64,000 nucleotides of DNA from Nioella sp. MMSF_3534 (GTDB lineage: Bacteria; Pseudomonadota; Alphaproteobacteria; Rhodobacterales; Rhodobacteraceae), in contig NZ_JASHJX010000007.1 in assembly GCF_030732985.1 (NCBI RefSeq), positions 42,746 to 106,745 on the forward strand, given 5' to 3'. How positions within the stretch are numbered: the first letter of the stretch is position 1; each line of letters opens with the position of its first letter. Position numbers and translations under genes: made by a program. The notes under the pieces were generated by a model. That model was not told the DNA's origin. It worked only from the letters and a program-made list of their open reading frames with translations, and did no database searches. Of the stretch, positions 16,912-26,249 are shown piece after piece.

Positions 16912-18793
16912 GATCGACCTGACCATGGATGTGAACGGCCGCAAGGTCGTGAAACAGTCCGAGCCGCATAAACGCCTGCTGGATTTCCTGCGCGAGGATC
17001 TGAACCTCACCGGCACCAAGGAAGGCTGCGGCGCGGGCGAATGCGGCACCTGTTCCGTCTTCGTCGACGGCAAGCTGGTGAAATCCTGCCTGATGCCTGC
17101 CGCCAAGGCCGATGGCGCGAAGATCGAAACCATCGAAGGGCTGGCGCGGCCCGGCTCTCTCACCCCGGTGCAGCAGGCCTTTCACAAGACCGGGGCCAGC
17201 CAGTGCGGCTATTGCATCCCCGGCATGGTGATGGCCGCCACCTCGGCCTTGCGCGAAAACCCCGATGCGGGGATCGAGGAGATCAAGGAACGCCTTGGCG
17301 GCAATATCTGCCGCTGCACCGGCTACACCAAGATCTTCGAGGCGGTCGAGATCGCCCGCGACGTGATTGCGGGCCGATTGCCGGAAACCGCGCTGGACGA
17401 GGATGCGACGGGCGAGTCCTTCATCGGGGCCAATGTGCGCCGTCTGGATGCGCCGTCGAAAGTGTCGGGGCGTCTGAAATATGCCGCCGACATGAAGATG
17501 GTCGACATGCTGCAAATGCAGGTGCTGCGCGCGCCGATGCCTCATGCGCGGATCGTCTCCATCGACACCAGCGAAGCCGAGGCGATGGAGGGCGTGGCCT
17601 GCGTGATCACCTCTGCCGATGTGCCCGGCACGGACGGGTTCGGCGTCTTCGTTCATGACCAGCCGGTGATGGCACGCGGCAAGGTGCGCCATTTCGGTGA
17701 GGCGGTGGCTGCCGTGGCTGCCGAAGACCTGATCACCGCGCGCCGTGCGCTGGCCAAGATCAAGGTGGAATACGAGGAACTGCCGGGCGTCTACGCGCCC
17801 GAGGATGCCCTTGTCGACGGTGCGCCGGTCATCCACGATTACGCGCAGGACAATGTCATCAAGCATATCCCGATCCGCAAGGGCGACATCGCCAAGGGCT
17901 TTGCCGAGGCCGACCTGATCCTGGAGGACGAGTTCCGCACCCAACAGGTCGAACATGCCTATCTGGAGCCGGAAGCGGGCATCGCCTATGTGGATCACGA
18001 TGACGTGGTGACGGTGCTCTCGCCCTCGCAGAATATCACCCATCACCGCCACATGCTGGCCGAAATCCTTGCCCTGCCGATCAATAAGGTGCGCTTCATC
18101 ATGAGCCCCGTGGGCGGCGGCTTCGGCGGCAAGGAGGACATGATCTACCAGGGCATGCTGGCGCTTGCCGCGATGAAGACGCATCGCCCGGTGCAACTGA
18201 ACTTCACCCGAGAAGAAAGCCTTGTGGCGAGCGCCAAGCGGCACCCGTCTCGGGTCAGGTACAAGATGGGCCTCAAGTGGTCCGGCGAGATCACCGCGAT
18301 CGAGTTCGACATGCTCAGCGATGGCGGCGCCTACGGGATGTCGAGTGAAGGCGTGATGCGCAAGGCGGCGATCCTGTCCTGCGGGCCCTACGAGGTGCAT
18401 AACCTCAAGGTCGATACCAAGGTGGTCTACACCAACAACACCCCCTCGGGCGCGTTCCGCACCTTCGGCGGCATGCAGGCGCAATTCGCAACCGAGAGCA
18501 TGATGGACATGGCCGCCGAAGCGCTGGACATGGACCCGTTCGAACTGCGCCGCATCAACATGATGCGGATCGGCTCGCGCACGCATACGCAGCAGGAACT
18601 GACCACCGCCTCGCTCGACAGGGTTCTGGACGCGGCGGAGGAAGCCTCGCGTTGGGAAGCGGGCGCACCCAAGGTGCGCGGCCCGCGTCGCAATGACCTC
18701 GGCGGGCCGGATACGCGCAAGCCCTGCACGCTTGGCGCCCGGATCGGAGAACCGACGGACACCCAAACGAAAGACGAAAGGGTTGCATCATGA
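16904..18793 (+). CDS. Molybdenum hydroxylase: [2Fe-2S] domains fused to N-terminal half of Mo subunit
   Basis: A 629-residue protein in two parts. Residues 1-165 carry a plant-type [2Fe-2S] domain (C42, C47, C50, C62) and a second helical [2Fe-2S] domain (QCGYC near 102, CRC near 137). Residues 175-629 are the aldehyde-oxidase a/b-hammerhead domain and the first molybdopterin-binding domain, with GGGFGGKED near 405 and GAFRTFGG near 520. The remaining Mo domain is on the next gene, with a 4-base ATGA overlap. The substrate is unknown: an aldehyde or N-heterocycle fits the family. Confidence 0.85.
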   Translation: MPKIDLTMDVNGRKVVKQSEPHKRLLDFLREDLNLTGTKEGCGAGECGTCSVFVDGKLVKSCLMPAAKADGAKIETIEGLARPGSLTPVQQAFHKTGASQCGYCIPGMVMAATSALRENPDAGIEEIKERLGGNICRCTGYTKIFEAVEIARDVIAGRLPETALDEDATGESFIGANVRRLDAPSKVSGRLKYAADMKMVDMLQMQVLRAPMPHARIVSIDTSEAEAMEGVACVITSADVPGTDGFGVFVHDQPVMARGKVRHFGEAVAAVAAEDLITARRALAKIKVEYEELPGVYAPEDALVDGAPVIHDYAQDNVIKHIPIRKGDIAKGFAEADLILEDEFRTQQVEHAYLEPEAGIAYVDHDDVVTVLSPSQNITHHRHMLAEILALPINKVRFIMSPVGGGFGGKEDMIYQGMLALAAMKTHRPVQLNFTREESLVASAKRHPSRVRYKMGLKWSGEITAIEFDMLSDGGAYGMSSEGVMRKAAILSCGPYEVHNLKVDTKVVYTNNTPSGAFRTFGGMQAQFATESMMDMAAEALDMDPFELRRINMMRIGSRTHTQQELTTASLDRVLDAAEEASRWEAGAPKVRGPRRNDLGGPDTRKPCTLGARIGEPTDTQTKDERVAS

Positions 18794-19842
18794 ACCGCAA
18801 GATGCGCGGACGCGGAATGGCGTCAAGCTGGTACGGCATCGCCCGGACCGCCACCATCGACCGGGCCGGGGCCTGGGCGGAACTGGATGACGGCGGCACC
18901 GCCAAGATCGTCACCGGCGTGACCGAGATCGGCGAGGGCATCCTGACGGTGCTGGCGCAGGTCGCGGCGGAGGAACTGGGCGTGCGGCCCGAGGACGTGA
19001 CCATCGGCGACAACGATACTTCGCGCTCGCCCGAGGCCGCCCATGCGGGCGCCACGCGCCAGACCTACATGATCGGCAATTCCGTGGCTTTGGCCTCGCG
19101 CGACGCGCGCGCCAAGCTCTTTGCCGAGATCGCCGATCACTGGGATGTGCCGGTGGACAGCCTGCGCGCCTTCAACGGAGAGCTTTGGGCGCAGGACACG
19201 AACCTGCGCATGTCGATGGATGAGGCCGTGAAGACCTGCAAGGGGCGCGGCGTCGTGCCCGTGGGGTCCGCATCCTTCACCGCGCATGGCACCGGGCTCG
19301 ATCCGGTCGATGGCTCCGGCAGCCCGTGGCAGGCCTATGTTTTCGGCACCCAGATCGCCGAGGTCGAGGTCGATACATGGACCGGAGAGGTGCAGGTTCT
19401 GGGCATCTGGGCCGCGCATGACGTGGGCCGGGCGATCAACCCGCGCGGCGTCGAGGGCCAGATCGAGGGCGGCGTTGTGCAGGGCCTCGGCCAGGCGCTG
19501 ATGGAGGATTATCAGACCGAGAAGGGCTACACGACGACCCACGGGTTCGCCAAGTATATCCTGCCCACCTCGCTGGATATTCCGCAGATCAACTGCGTCA
19601 TCGTCGAGGACCCCGATCCGCTGAGCCCGCTTCAGGCCAAGGGCATCGGCGAGCCGGCCCTGGTGCCGACCGCGCCCGCGATCATGAACGCGATCTACGA
19701 TGCCATCGGCGTGCGCATCAAATCCCTGCCCGCAACGCCCGAAAAGATCCTCGACGCCCTGCGCAACCATGTGCCCGGGCGGGAACAGATCGCGCAATCC
19801 GCGCGGCAGGATCGTGCCGAGGCCCACAGAAGAGGCCTTTGA
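18790..19842 (+). CDS. Molybdenum hydroxylase: C-terminal molybdopterin-binding subunit
   Basis: A 350-residue protein matching the second molybdopterin-binding domain of xanthine-dehydrogenase-family large subunits. It shows VTEIGEGILTVLAQVAAEELG, WAAHDVGRAINPRG, and the active-site glutamate motif KGIGEPALVPTAPAI with the Glu near residue 286. It starts inside the stop of the preceding gene, so both are made together and should assemble with the FAD subunit. The intact overlap and the independent start argue that this is a natural split, as in nicotinate dehydrogenases, rather than a frameshift. The last 30 residues are basic and variable. Confidence 0.85.
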   Translation: MNRKMRGRGMASSWYGIARTATIDRAGAWAELDDGGTAKIVTGVTEIGEGILTVLAQVAAEELGVRPEDVTIGDNDTSRSPEAAHAGATRQTYMIGNSVALASRDARAKLFAEIADHWDVPVDSLRAFNGELWAQDTNLRMSMDEAVKTCKGRGVVPVGSASFTAHGTGLDPVDGSGSPWQAYVFGTQIAEVEVDTWTGEVQVLGIWAAHDVGRAINPRGVEGQIEGGVVQGLGQALMEDYQTEKGYTTTHGFAKYILPTSLDIPQINCVIVEDPDPLSPLQAKGIGEPALVPTAPAIMNAIYDAIGVRIKSLPATPEKILDALRNHVPGREQIAQSARQDRAEAHRRGL

Positions 19843-19905
19843 CACGCGAAAGACCGCGTCTCCGGAGGAGGGGCGCAGACCATCAACCAACTGGGAGGAA
19901 AGACA

Positions 19906-20871
19906 ATGACAAAGATCAAGACATTGCGCAGAGCCACAACCGGCCTGCTGGCCGCCGCAGCGATGAGCTTCGCCGGGACCGCTCAGGCGGAGTTCCCCGA
20001 CCGGCCGATCGAGATGACCATCCTGTTCGGTGGCACCGCGAACTCCATCGCGCAGCTTCTGACCGACCTGATGTCGCAGGAAATGAGCCAGCCAATCGTG
20101 CCCGTAAGCCGGACCGGCGGCGGTGGCGCGGTCGGTTATTCCTACGTGGTGAACACGCCCGCGGATGGCTACAACATCGTCTGGAACTCCAATTCCATCA
20201 ACACCGGCAATCACATGGGCCGGATCGACTTCAACTACGAGGCCTTCACACCGATTGCGCGGGTTTCGACCGAGATCCCGGCGCTGGCGGTGAATGCGTC
20301 GACCGGTTGGGAAGATCTCTCTGACATGGTCGAAGCCGTTCAGGCCTCTGGTGATGTGCTGCGCGTCGGCATTTCCGGGCGCGGGTCGTTCACCCACCTG
20401 ACCTCGGCGGCGCTCTTCGATGCGCTCGGGATCGGCGAGCAGGTGGCCTATATCGCCTATGGCGACGGGCGTGCCCCGGTGGAACTGCTGGCGGAACGCA
20501 TCGACGCCGCCATCCAGTGGCCCGGCCAGTTTGCCTCCTATGTCGAGGCGGGAGAGCTGAACGTGCTGGCCGTGACCGGCGATACCCGGGTCAACGTGCT
20601 GCCCGATGTGGCGACGGCGATGGAGCAGGGATATGACGTGAATATCTCGATGTGGCGCGGTCTGGCCGCCCCGGCGGGCACCCCCGATGACGTTGTTGCC
20701 GCCCTTCAGGCCGCGGCGGAAGCCGCCGTCATGAGCGACACCTTCCAGGAAGCATCGGGCAATATCGGCTTTACACCGGCCTTCCTGCCCGCCGCAGAAT
20801 TCGGTGCGCTGATCGCCGAGGACGATGCCTTCTATGGCGCGTTGCTGACCGAACTCGGCATGGCCCAATAA
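19906..20871 (+). CDS. Tripartite tricarboxylate transporter substrate-binding protein (TctC/Bug)
   Basis: A 321-residue periplasmic protein. Signal peptide is residues 1-28 ending AQA, followed by EFPDRPIEM, the standard opening of Bug-family receptors. VPVSRTGGGGAVGYSYV near residue 68 is the ligand-loop block. It delivers a carboxylate to TctAB. RBS GGGAGGAAAGACA precedes the ATG. It starts 63 bases after the Mo-subunit gene and is followed by tctB and tctA. The ligand is unknown; the genomic context favours a sugar acid or oxidised cyclic acid. Confidence 0.88.
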   Translation: MTKIKTLRRATTGLLAAAAMSFAGTAQAEFPDRPIEMTILFGGTANSIAQLLTDLMSQEMSQPIVPVSRTGGGGAVGYSYVVNTPADGYNIVWNSNSINTGNHMGRIDFNYEAFTPIARVSTEIPALAVNASTGWEDLSDMVEAVQASGDVLRVGISGRGSFTHLTSAALFDALGIGEQVAYIAYGDGRAPVELLAERIDAAIQWPGQFASYVEAGELNVLAVTGDTRVNVLPDVATAMEQGYDVNISMWRGLAAPAGTPDDVVAALQAAAEAAVMSDTFQEASGNIGFTPAFLPAAEFGALIAEDDAFYGALLTELGMAQ

Positions 20872-20895
20872 GCCGGAACAGCAGGAGACGTATCA

Positions 20896-21399
20896 ATGAC
20901 CAACAGTGCAAAAGACGTGGCCCTGAGCCTGAGCCTGCTGGCGCTTTCGGCGGTCTGGACCTGGCTGGTCATTGATACGATCCCGACGGGCTGGGGGCAT
21001 GGCGACATCGGACCAAGAGCCTTTCCCATGGTGCTCGGGATCATTCTCGGGGGGCTTTGCATCCTGCTGCTGATCCGAACCTATCTGCTGGGTCGAACCC
21101 CGGCAGGCAAGGCAGGCACGGGCGATGTGGATGCCATAGAAGAGGCGTCCTCCGAACGTTGGGGATCCATGATCCTCGTGGCTGTCGAAATCTCTGCCTA
21201 CGGGTTTCTCTTGCAGAAACTCGGCTTCCTGATCGCCACCCCCATTCTCATCCTGTTCGTGCTGGTCATCCATCTGCGCCTGAGATCGTGGAAAACGATC
21301 CTTGGCATGACCCTTGGCATGACACTCGGCTGCTGGCTGTTCTTCGAGAAGCTTCTCGGGATCTACCTGGCCAATGGCAGCTGGTTCAATATCGGATAA
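20896..21399 (+). CDS. Tripartite tricarboxylate transporter small membrane subunit TctB
   Basis: A 167-residue protein with four hydrophobic segments (around residues 9-27, 40-58, 90-125 and 135-155) and the TctB block HGDIGPRAFPMVLG near 37. It forms the small membrane component beside TctA. RBS CAGGAGACGTATCA precedes the start; the TctA gene begins 5 bases after the stop. Confidence 0.85.
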   Translation: MTNSAKDVALSLSLLALSAVWTWLVIDTIPTGWGHGDIGPRAFPMVLGIILGGLCILLLIRTYLLGRTPAGKAGTGDVDAIEEASSERWGSMILVAVEISAYGFLLQKLGFLIATPILILFVLVIHLRLRSWKTILGMTLGMTLGCWLFFEKLLGIYLANGSWFNIG

Positions 21400-21404
21400 C
21401 CGCC

Positions 21405-22916
21405 ATGGAAATCTTCCTTCAAGCTCTTGCGTCTGCCATGACGCCCATGGCCATTGCCTCGATCGGTCTTGGGGCATTGATCGGGCTGATCTTCGGCTCG
21501 ATCCCCGGACTGACCTTCACGGTCGCCTTGGCGCTGGCCTTGCCGATCACCTTCAGCATGGACCCGGTGCCCGCCATCGGCCTGCTGTTGGGCACCTATA
21601 TCGGCGGCATGACCGGCGGCTCGGTCTCGGCCATCCTTCTGGGCATACCGGGTACGCCCTCGGCCGCCGCCACGGTGCTGGACGGCCATCCGATGACCAA
21701 GCAGGGCAATGCCTCCATCGCGCTTGGGACGGCTGTGATCGTCTCGGTCTTCGGCGGTGTCTTCAGCCTGATCGTGATGATCGTCTCGGTCGACCTTGTG
21801 TCGCGCGTCGCCATTTCCTTCGGCCCGGCGGAGATCTTCGCGCTCGTCCTCTTCGGCCTGTCCACGATCTGTGGCCTGTGCGGTGGATCACTCATCAAGG
21901 GGCTGATCAGCGGGGCGCTCGGCCTGATGATCATGACCATCGGCATCGACACGATTGACGGTGTGCAGCGCATGACCTTCGGCAGCGTGAACATGATGCA
22001 GGGTGTGAACCTGCTGGTGGCCATGATCGGTCTCTTTGCGGTGCCCTTCATCATCGAGGCCTTCGCGGTCAAGACCTCCATGCCGGAGAAATCCCAGAGG
22101 ATCAGCCGCGTGAAGGCGGAACTGCCCTCGATTGGCCTGCTTGGCCGCAACCTGTGGCTGATGATCAAATGTTCGGTGATGGGCACCGGCATCGGCGCCA
22201 TTCCCGGAACCGGCGGCGCCATCGCCTCTTTCCTGGCCTATGATCACGCCAAGCGGTTCTCCAAGAAGCCCGAGAGTTTCGGCAAGGGCAATATCGAGGG
22301 TGTGGTCGCGCCCGAGACCGCCAACAACGCGGTCACGGGTGGCACACTGATCCCGCTTCTGTCGCTTGGTATTCCCGGCGATCCGGCCACGGCCATCGTG
22401 CTGGCGGGCCTGATGATCCACGGTATCACCCCCGGTCCGGCGCTGTTCATGAACCATGCGGGCGAGGTCTATGGCATGTATGTCGCCGTGGTGCTGGCCT
22501 ATCTGTGGGTGCTTGGTCTGCAACTGATGGGCATCCGCCTGTTCGTGCATGTGCTGAAGATCCCCCGCGAACTGTTGGCGGTTGCCGTTCTGGTGCTCTG
22601 CGCCATCGGGGCCTTTTCGATCCGCAACAGCGTCTTCGACATCTACGCCATGGGGGCGATCGGGGTTGCGGCCTATGTGCTGGTCTCGTTCCGGGTGCCG
22701 ATCACGCCGATCATCCTTGGCATGGTGCTGGGGCCGACGCTGGAAAACGAGTTCCGCACCGCGATGATGCTGTCCATGGGCGATCCCGAGATCTTCTACA
22801 GCTCGCCCACGGTGCTGATTTTCTTCTCTCTCGCCTTACTGGTGATCGGTCTTCAGGCCGTGAGCGAATTCAAGGCCAAGAAACAACCCAAGAACGAGGT
22901 CAAAGCCGATGCTTGA
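21405..22916 (+). CDS. Tripartite tricarboxylate transporter large permease TctA
   Basis: A 503-residue permease with about 11-12 membrane helices. It has the family signatures GLIFGSIPGLTFTVALALALP (read in parts), GTYIGGMTGGSVSAILLGIPGTP near residue 63, and EGVVAPETANNAVTGG near 300. It completes the TctCBA transporter, which imports a carboxylate across the inner membrane using an ion gradient. I start it at ATG 21405, 5 bases after tctB. Its last 8 bases overlap the IolD-like gene, so transport and catabolism are coupled. Confidence 0.9.
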   Translation: MEIFLQALASAMTPMAIASIGLGALIGLIFGSIPGLTFTVALALALPITFSMDPVPAIGLLLGTYIGGMTGGSVSAILLGIPGTPSAAATVLDGHPMTKQGNASIALGTAVIVSVFGGVFSLIVMIVSVDLVSRVAISFGPAEIFALVLFGLSTICGLCGGSLIKGLISGALGLMIMTIGIDTIDGVQRMTFGSVNMMQGVNLLVAMIGLFAVPFIIEAFAVKTSMPEKSQRISRVKAELPSIGLLGRNLWLMIKCSVMGTGIGAIPGTGGAIASFLAYDHAKRFSKKPESFGKGNIEGVVAPETANNAVTGGTLIPLLSLGIPGDPATAIVLAGLMIHGITPGPALFMNHAGEVYGMYVAVVLAYLWVLGLQLMGIRLFVHVLKIPRELLAVAVLVLCAIGAFSIRNSVFDIYAMGAIGVAAYVLVSFRVPITPIILGMVLGPTLENEFRTAMMLSMGDPEIFYSSPTVLIFFSLALLVIGLQAVSEFKAKKQPKNEVKADA

Positions 22917-24789
22917 CGAAACCGAAAAGAACGATCCCGTCGCCCGCGAAATCCGCGCCCGCGCCGTCCGGTTGGCAAAGGCCGACGTGGACATGACCTT
23001 TGGCGGGGGGATCGTCGAACTGACGCTGTCGGAGGCGTTGATCGTCGGCCTTCTGAAGCAGGGGGTGACCCAGTATTACGCGATCTTCGGCCATGGCTCG
23101 ACCGATCTGGGCGAGGTGCTGCGCATCTATCACGAGGAAGGCGTCGTGAATGTCGTCAACTGCCGCAACGAGGTGGAGATGGCCCATGCCGCAACCGCCC
23201 ATGCCTGGGTGACGGGCAACACGCCCGCAGTCGTTACCTCCATCGGGCCGGGGGGCTTGCAGGCGATGGCGGGCTCGCTCGCCGCCGCGTCGAACGGGGT
23301 TGGCGTCTACCACATCTACGGGGACGAGACGACGCGCGGCGAAGGCTACAACATGCAGCAGGTGCCGAAGCCCGAACAGGGGATTTTCGGCAAGATGGGC
23401 GCGCTGATGGGGCAATCCTACACGCTGCACACGCCCGGCGCGTTGCGCGAATGCCTGCGGCGGGGCACGGCCTGCGTGCATCACCCCTACAAGGCGGGGC
23501 CGTTCTACATCCTCTTGCCGATCAACACCCAGCCCGAGCGCGTGAAGGTCAACACCGGCACCCTTCCGGGGCGCAGCGCGCAGCCCGCGCTGGTGCCCGC
23601 GACCCCGGATGCCTTTGCTGAAGCCGCAGGTATTCTACGCACGGTCGAAAAGGTCACGATCAAGGCCGGGGGCGGCACCCGCAAACATCATGAGGCGCTG
23701 CGCGAGTTCGCCACGCGGATCGGCGCGCCGGTGGTGCTGTCGCCCGGATCGACCGGCGTGATGATGGATGCCCATGTGCAGAATATGCATGTGGGCGGGT
23801 CCAAGGGCTCGATCAGCGGCAACCACGCGATGGAACAGGCCGAGGCGGTGGTCATCATCGGCAGCCGGGGGGTGTGCCAGGCCGATTGTTCAGGCGCGGG
23901 CTATCCCAATGCCAAGGCCGTCATCAACATCAACGGCGATTTTGACGACCTCGATCACTACGCCAACACCGTGGGCCTGCCGGGTGACATCAGCGCCGTG
24001 ATCGGCAAGCTGCTAAAGCATCTGGGTGATGGCACGGGGGCCGAGCTGCGCACCGACTGGTTACGCGCCTGCGAGGCCAGGAAGGACGAATGGACCCGCT
24101 TCAAGGCGGAACGGACCGGGGCCGCGCCGATCATGGACGCGGTCTGGAAGGTGCCCGTCCTGACACAGCCCGCCGCCATCCACACCGTGTCCTCCTTCGC
24201 CAACCGCGTTGGTGCGATCAAGTTCTTCGACGCGGGCGACGTGCAGGCCAACGGGTTCCAGATCGTCGAGGATGACATGCCGGGCCAGACCTACACCGAA
24301 ACCGGGGCGAGCTTCATGGGCTTTTCCGGGTCCGCGCTGCTTGGGCTGGCGGGGGAAACCGATGCGCCCTACGGCATCGCCTTCACCGGCGACGGGTCGT
24401 TCATGATGAACCCGCAGATCCTGATCGACGCGGTGGAACATGGCGTTCGGGGCATGATCGCGCTTTTCGACAACCGGCGCATGGCGGCGATCACCGGGCT
24501 TCAGTACGACCAGTACGGGCGAGAGTTCAAAACCAACGACTCCGTTGCCGTGGATTACGCCGCGATGGCGGGCGCCGTGTCGGGCGTGCGGGCGATTTAT
24601 GCGGGCACGACCAAGGCCAGCCTCAACGCCGCGCTGGACAATGCCTTCTCCCATGACGGGCTGTCACTGGTCCATATCCCGGTCTACGCGGGGCGCGATC
24701 CGATCGCGTCAATGGGGGCCTATGGCTCGTGGAATGTCGGCAACTGGGTGGATGACGTCCAGGCGGCTTACCTGAACTCGAAGATTTGA
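22909..24789 (+). CDS. ThDP-dependent enzyme related to IolD (trihydroxycyclohexanedione hydrolase)
   Basis: A 626-residue thiamine-diphosphate enzyme. It has the N-terminal active-site region YAIFGHGSTDLGEVL and the conserved Glu in CRNEVEMAHAA (E88), a central domain, and the C-terminal ThDP/Mg motif GDGSFMMN starting near residue 494 and ending at the DNRRM asparagine. FGHG near residue 60 and the overall length favour the IolD branch over acetolactate synthases. IolD hydrolytically opens a C-C bond of a cyclic diketone. No iolE, iolB, iolC or iolA is present nearby, so the substrate may differ from the inositol-derived diketone. Confidence 0.75.
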   Translation: MLDETEKNDPVAREIRARAVRLAKADVDMTFGGGIVELTLSEALIVGLLKQGVTQYYAIFGHGSTDLGEVLRIYHEEGVVNVVNCRNEVEMAHAATAHAWVTGNTPAVVTSIGPGGLQAMAGSLAAASNGVGVYHIYGDETTRGEGYNMQQVPKPEQGIFGKMGALMGQSYTLHTPGALRECLRRGTACVHHPYKAGPFYILLPINTQPERVKVNTGTLPGRSAQPALVPATPDAFAEAAGILRTVEKVTIKAGGGTRKHHEALREFATRIGAPVVLSPGSTGVMMDAHVQNMHVGGSKGSISGNHAMEQAEAVVIIGSRGVCQADCSGAGYPNAKAVININGDFDDLDHYANTVGLPGDISAVIGKLLKHLGDGTGAELRTDWLRACEARKDEWTRFKAERTGAAPIMDAVWKVPVLTQPAAIHTVSSFANRVGAIKFFDAGDVQANGFQIVEDDMPGQTYTETGASFMGFSGSALLGLAGETDAPYGIAFTGDGSFMMNPQILIDAVEHGVRGMIALFDNRRMAAITGLQYDQYGREFKTNDSVAVDYAAMAGAVSGVRAIYAGTTKASLNAALDNAFSHDGLSLVHIPVYAGRDPIASMGAYGSWNVGNWVDDVQAAYLNSKI

Positions 24790-24797
24790 GGGACAAT

Positions 24798-26249
24798 ATG
24801 TATCAAGATCTCGACCTCTATATCAAAGGGGAATGGCGCCCCGCATCGGATGGCCAGACCAAACCGGTTACAGATCCCGCGACCGAGGACGCGCTTGGCA
24901 CCATCGCCATGGCGACCGAGGCCGACGTGGATGCCGCCCTGAAGGCCGCGAAGGAGGGCTTCGCCGTCTGGAAACGCACCGGAACCTGGGACCGCGCCGC
25001 CAAGATCCGCCGCGCGGCGGACCTGATCCGCGAACGGGCGGATCAGATCGCCACGCTCATGTCGCTGGAAACCGGCAAGCCCAAGGCCGAGGCGCTTGGC
25101 GAAACCGGCGCGGCGGCGGATCAATTCGAGTGGTATTCCGAGGAAACCAAGCGTCTCTACGGCCAGATCATCGAGGCACGCACGCCCGACAGCCGCATGT
25201 CGGTGATCTACCAGCCCGTGGGCGTGGTTGCGGCCTTTTCCGCGTGGAACTTCCCCGCGCTTCTGCCCGCGCGAAAAATCGCGGCGGCGCTTGGGGCGGG
25301 CTGTTCCATCATCATCAAGCCCGCAGGTGAAACACCCGCCTCCTGCGCGGCGCTGGTGCAGGCCTGTCACGACGCGGGGATTCCGGCTGGCGTGGTCAAC
25401 TTCGTCACTGGAAACTCCGGCGCAATTGCGGAGCAGTTGATCCGGTCCCCCATCGTCAAGAAGGTCTCGGTCACCGGGTCCGTGCCCGTGGGCAAGCAGA
25501 TCCTCGCGCTGGCCGCTGAAGGGGTGAAGAAGGTCTCGATGGAACTGGGCGGGCATGGTCCCGTGGTGGTCTTCAAGGATTTCGATCCCGTAAAGGCCGC
25601 CGAGGTCTGCGCGCCCACCAAGTTCCGCAACTGCGGGCAGGTCTGCATCTCGCCGACCCGCTTCTATGTCCACGAATCCCGCTATGAGGACTTCGCGGGC
25701 CGCTTCGCTGACATTGCCAAGGGGCTGAAGATCGGCACCGGGCTGGAAGAGGGTGTTCAGGTCGGCCCGATGGCCAACCGCCGCGGGGTGGAGACCATCC
25801 GCAGGGTGACCGAGGATGCCGTGTCGAAAGGCGCCGATCTGCTGGCCGGGGGGCGCGTGCCCGATGGCCGCAACCAGGGCTATTTCTTCGAGCCCACGGT
25901 TCTGGGCCGGGTGCCGGACAGCGCGATGGTGATGACCGAGGAACCCTTCGGCCCCATTGCTCCGATCACCACTTTCACCGATTACGACGAGGTGATGGAG
26001 CGCGCCAATGCGCTGCCCTTCGGGCTCGCGGGCTATGTGTTCACCAACGATCTCGGCCTGGCCACGCGCGCCTCCGAGGATCTGGAGCTTGGCATGGTCG
26101 GGGTGAACGAAATGCTGCTGGCCACGGCAGAGGCCCCGTTCGGCGGCATCAAGGAAAGCGGCATGGGGCGCGAGGGCGGATCGCTCGGCGTCCATGACTA
26201 TCTGAACCCCAAATACATCAAGACCAAGCTGCCGGAGTTGGGCGCATGA
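24798..26249 (+). CDS. NAD(P)-dependent aldehyde dehydrogenase (semialdehyde type)
   Basis: A 483-residue ALDH. The general base is E249 in VSMELGGHGP and the nucleophile is C283 in NCGQVCISP. SVTGSVPVGK is the cofactor-binding turn, and GGIKESGMGREGG the C-terminal family block. It resembles succinate- or alpha-ketoglutarate-semialdehyde dehydrogenases. With the sugar-acid dehydratase next door, oxidation of a semialdehyde to a dicarboxylate is the natural last step, but this is inferred. I chose ATG 24798, preceded by GAGGGACA, not the TTG at 24786. The stop overlaps the next start. Confidence 0.85.
   Translation: MYQDLDLYIKGEWRPASDGQTKPVTDPATEDALGTIAMATEADVDAALKAAKEGFAVWKRTGTWDRAAKIRRAADLIRERADQIATLMSLETGKPKAEALGETGAAADQFEWYSEETKRLYGQIIEARTPDSRMSVIYQPVGVVAAFSAWNFPALLPARKIAAALGAGCSIIIKPAGETPASCAALVQACHDAGIPAGVVNFVTGNSGAIAEQLIRSPIVKKVSVTGSVPVGKQILALAAEGVKKVSMELGGHGPVVVFKDFDPVKAAEVCAPTKFRNCGQVCISPTRFYVHESRYEDFAGRFADIAKGLKIGTGLEEGVQVGPMANRRGVETIRRVTEDAVSKGADLLAGGRVPDGRNQGYFFEPTVLGRVPDSAMVMTEEPFGPIAPITTFTDYDEVMERANALPFGLAGYVFTNDLGLATRASEDLELGMVGVNEMLLATAEAPFGGIKESGMGREGGSLGVHDYLNPKYIKTKLPELGA

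Noticed and set aside
18780..18800. Frameshift splitting one Mo-hydroxylase large subunit
   Set aside because: The second half has its own ATG in an ATGA overlap, like the other genes of this operon, and the domain boundary falls between the two Mo domains. A natural split is more likely.
18823..20868. 681-codon open frame antisense to the Mo subunit and tctC
   Set aside because: Crosses two unrelated genes and their spacer on the opposite strand; composition is that of a mirror frame in GC-rich DNA.
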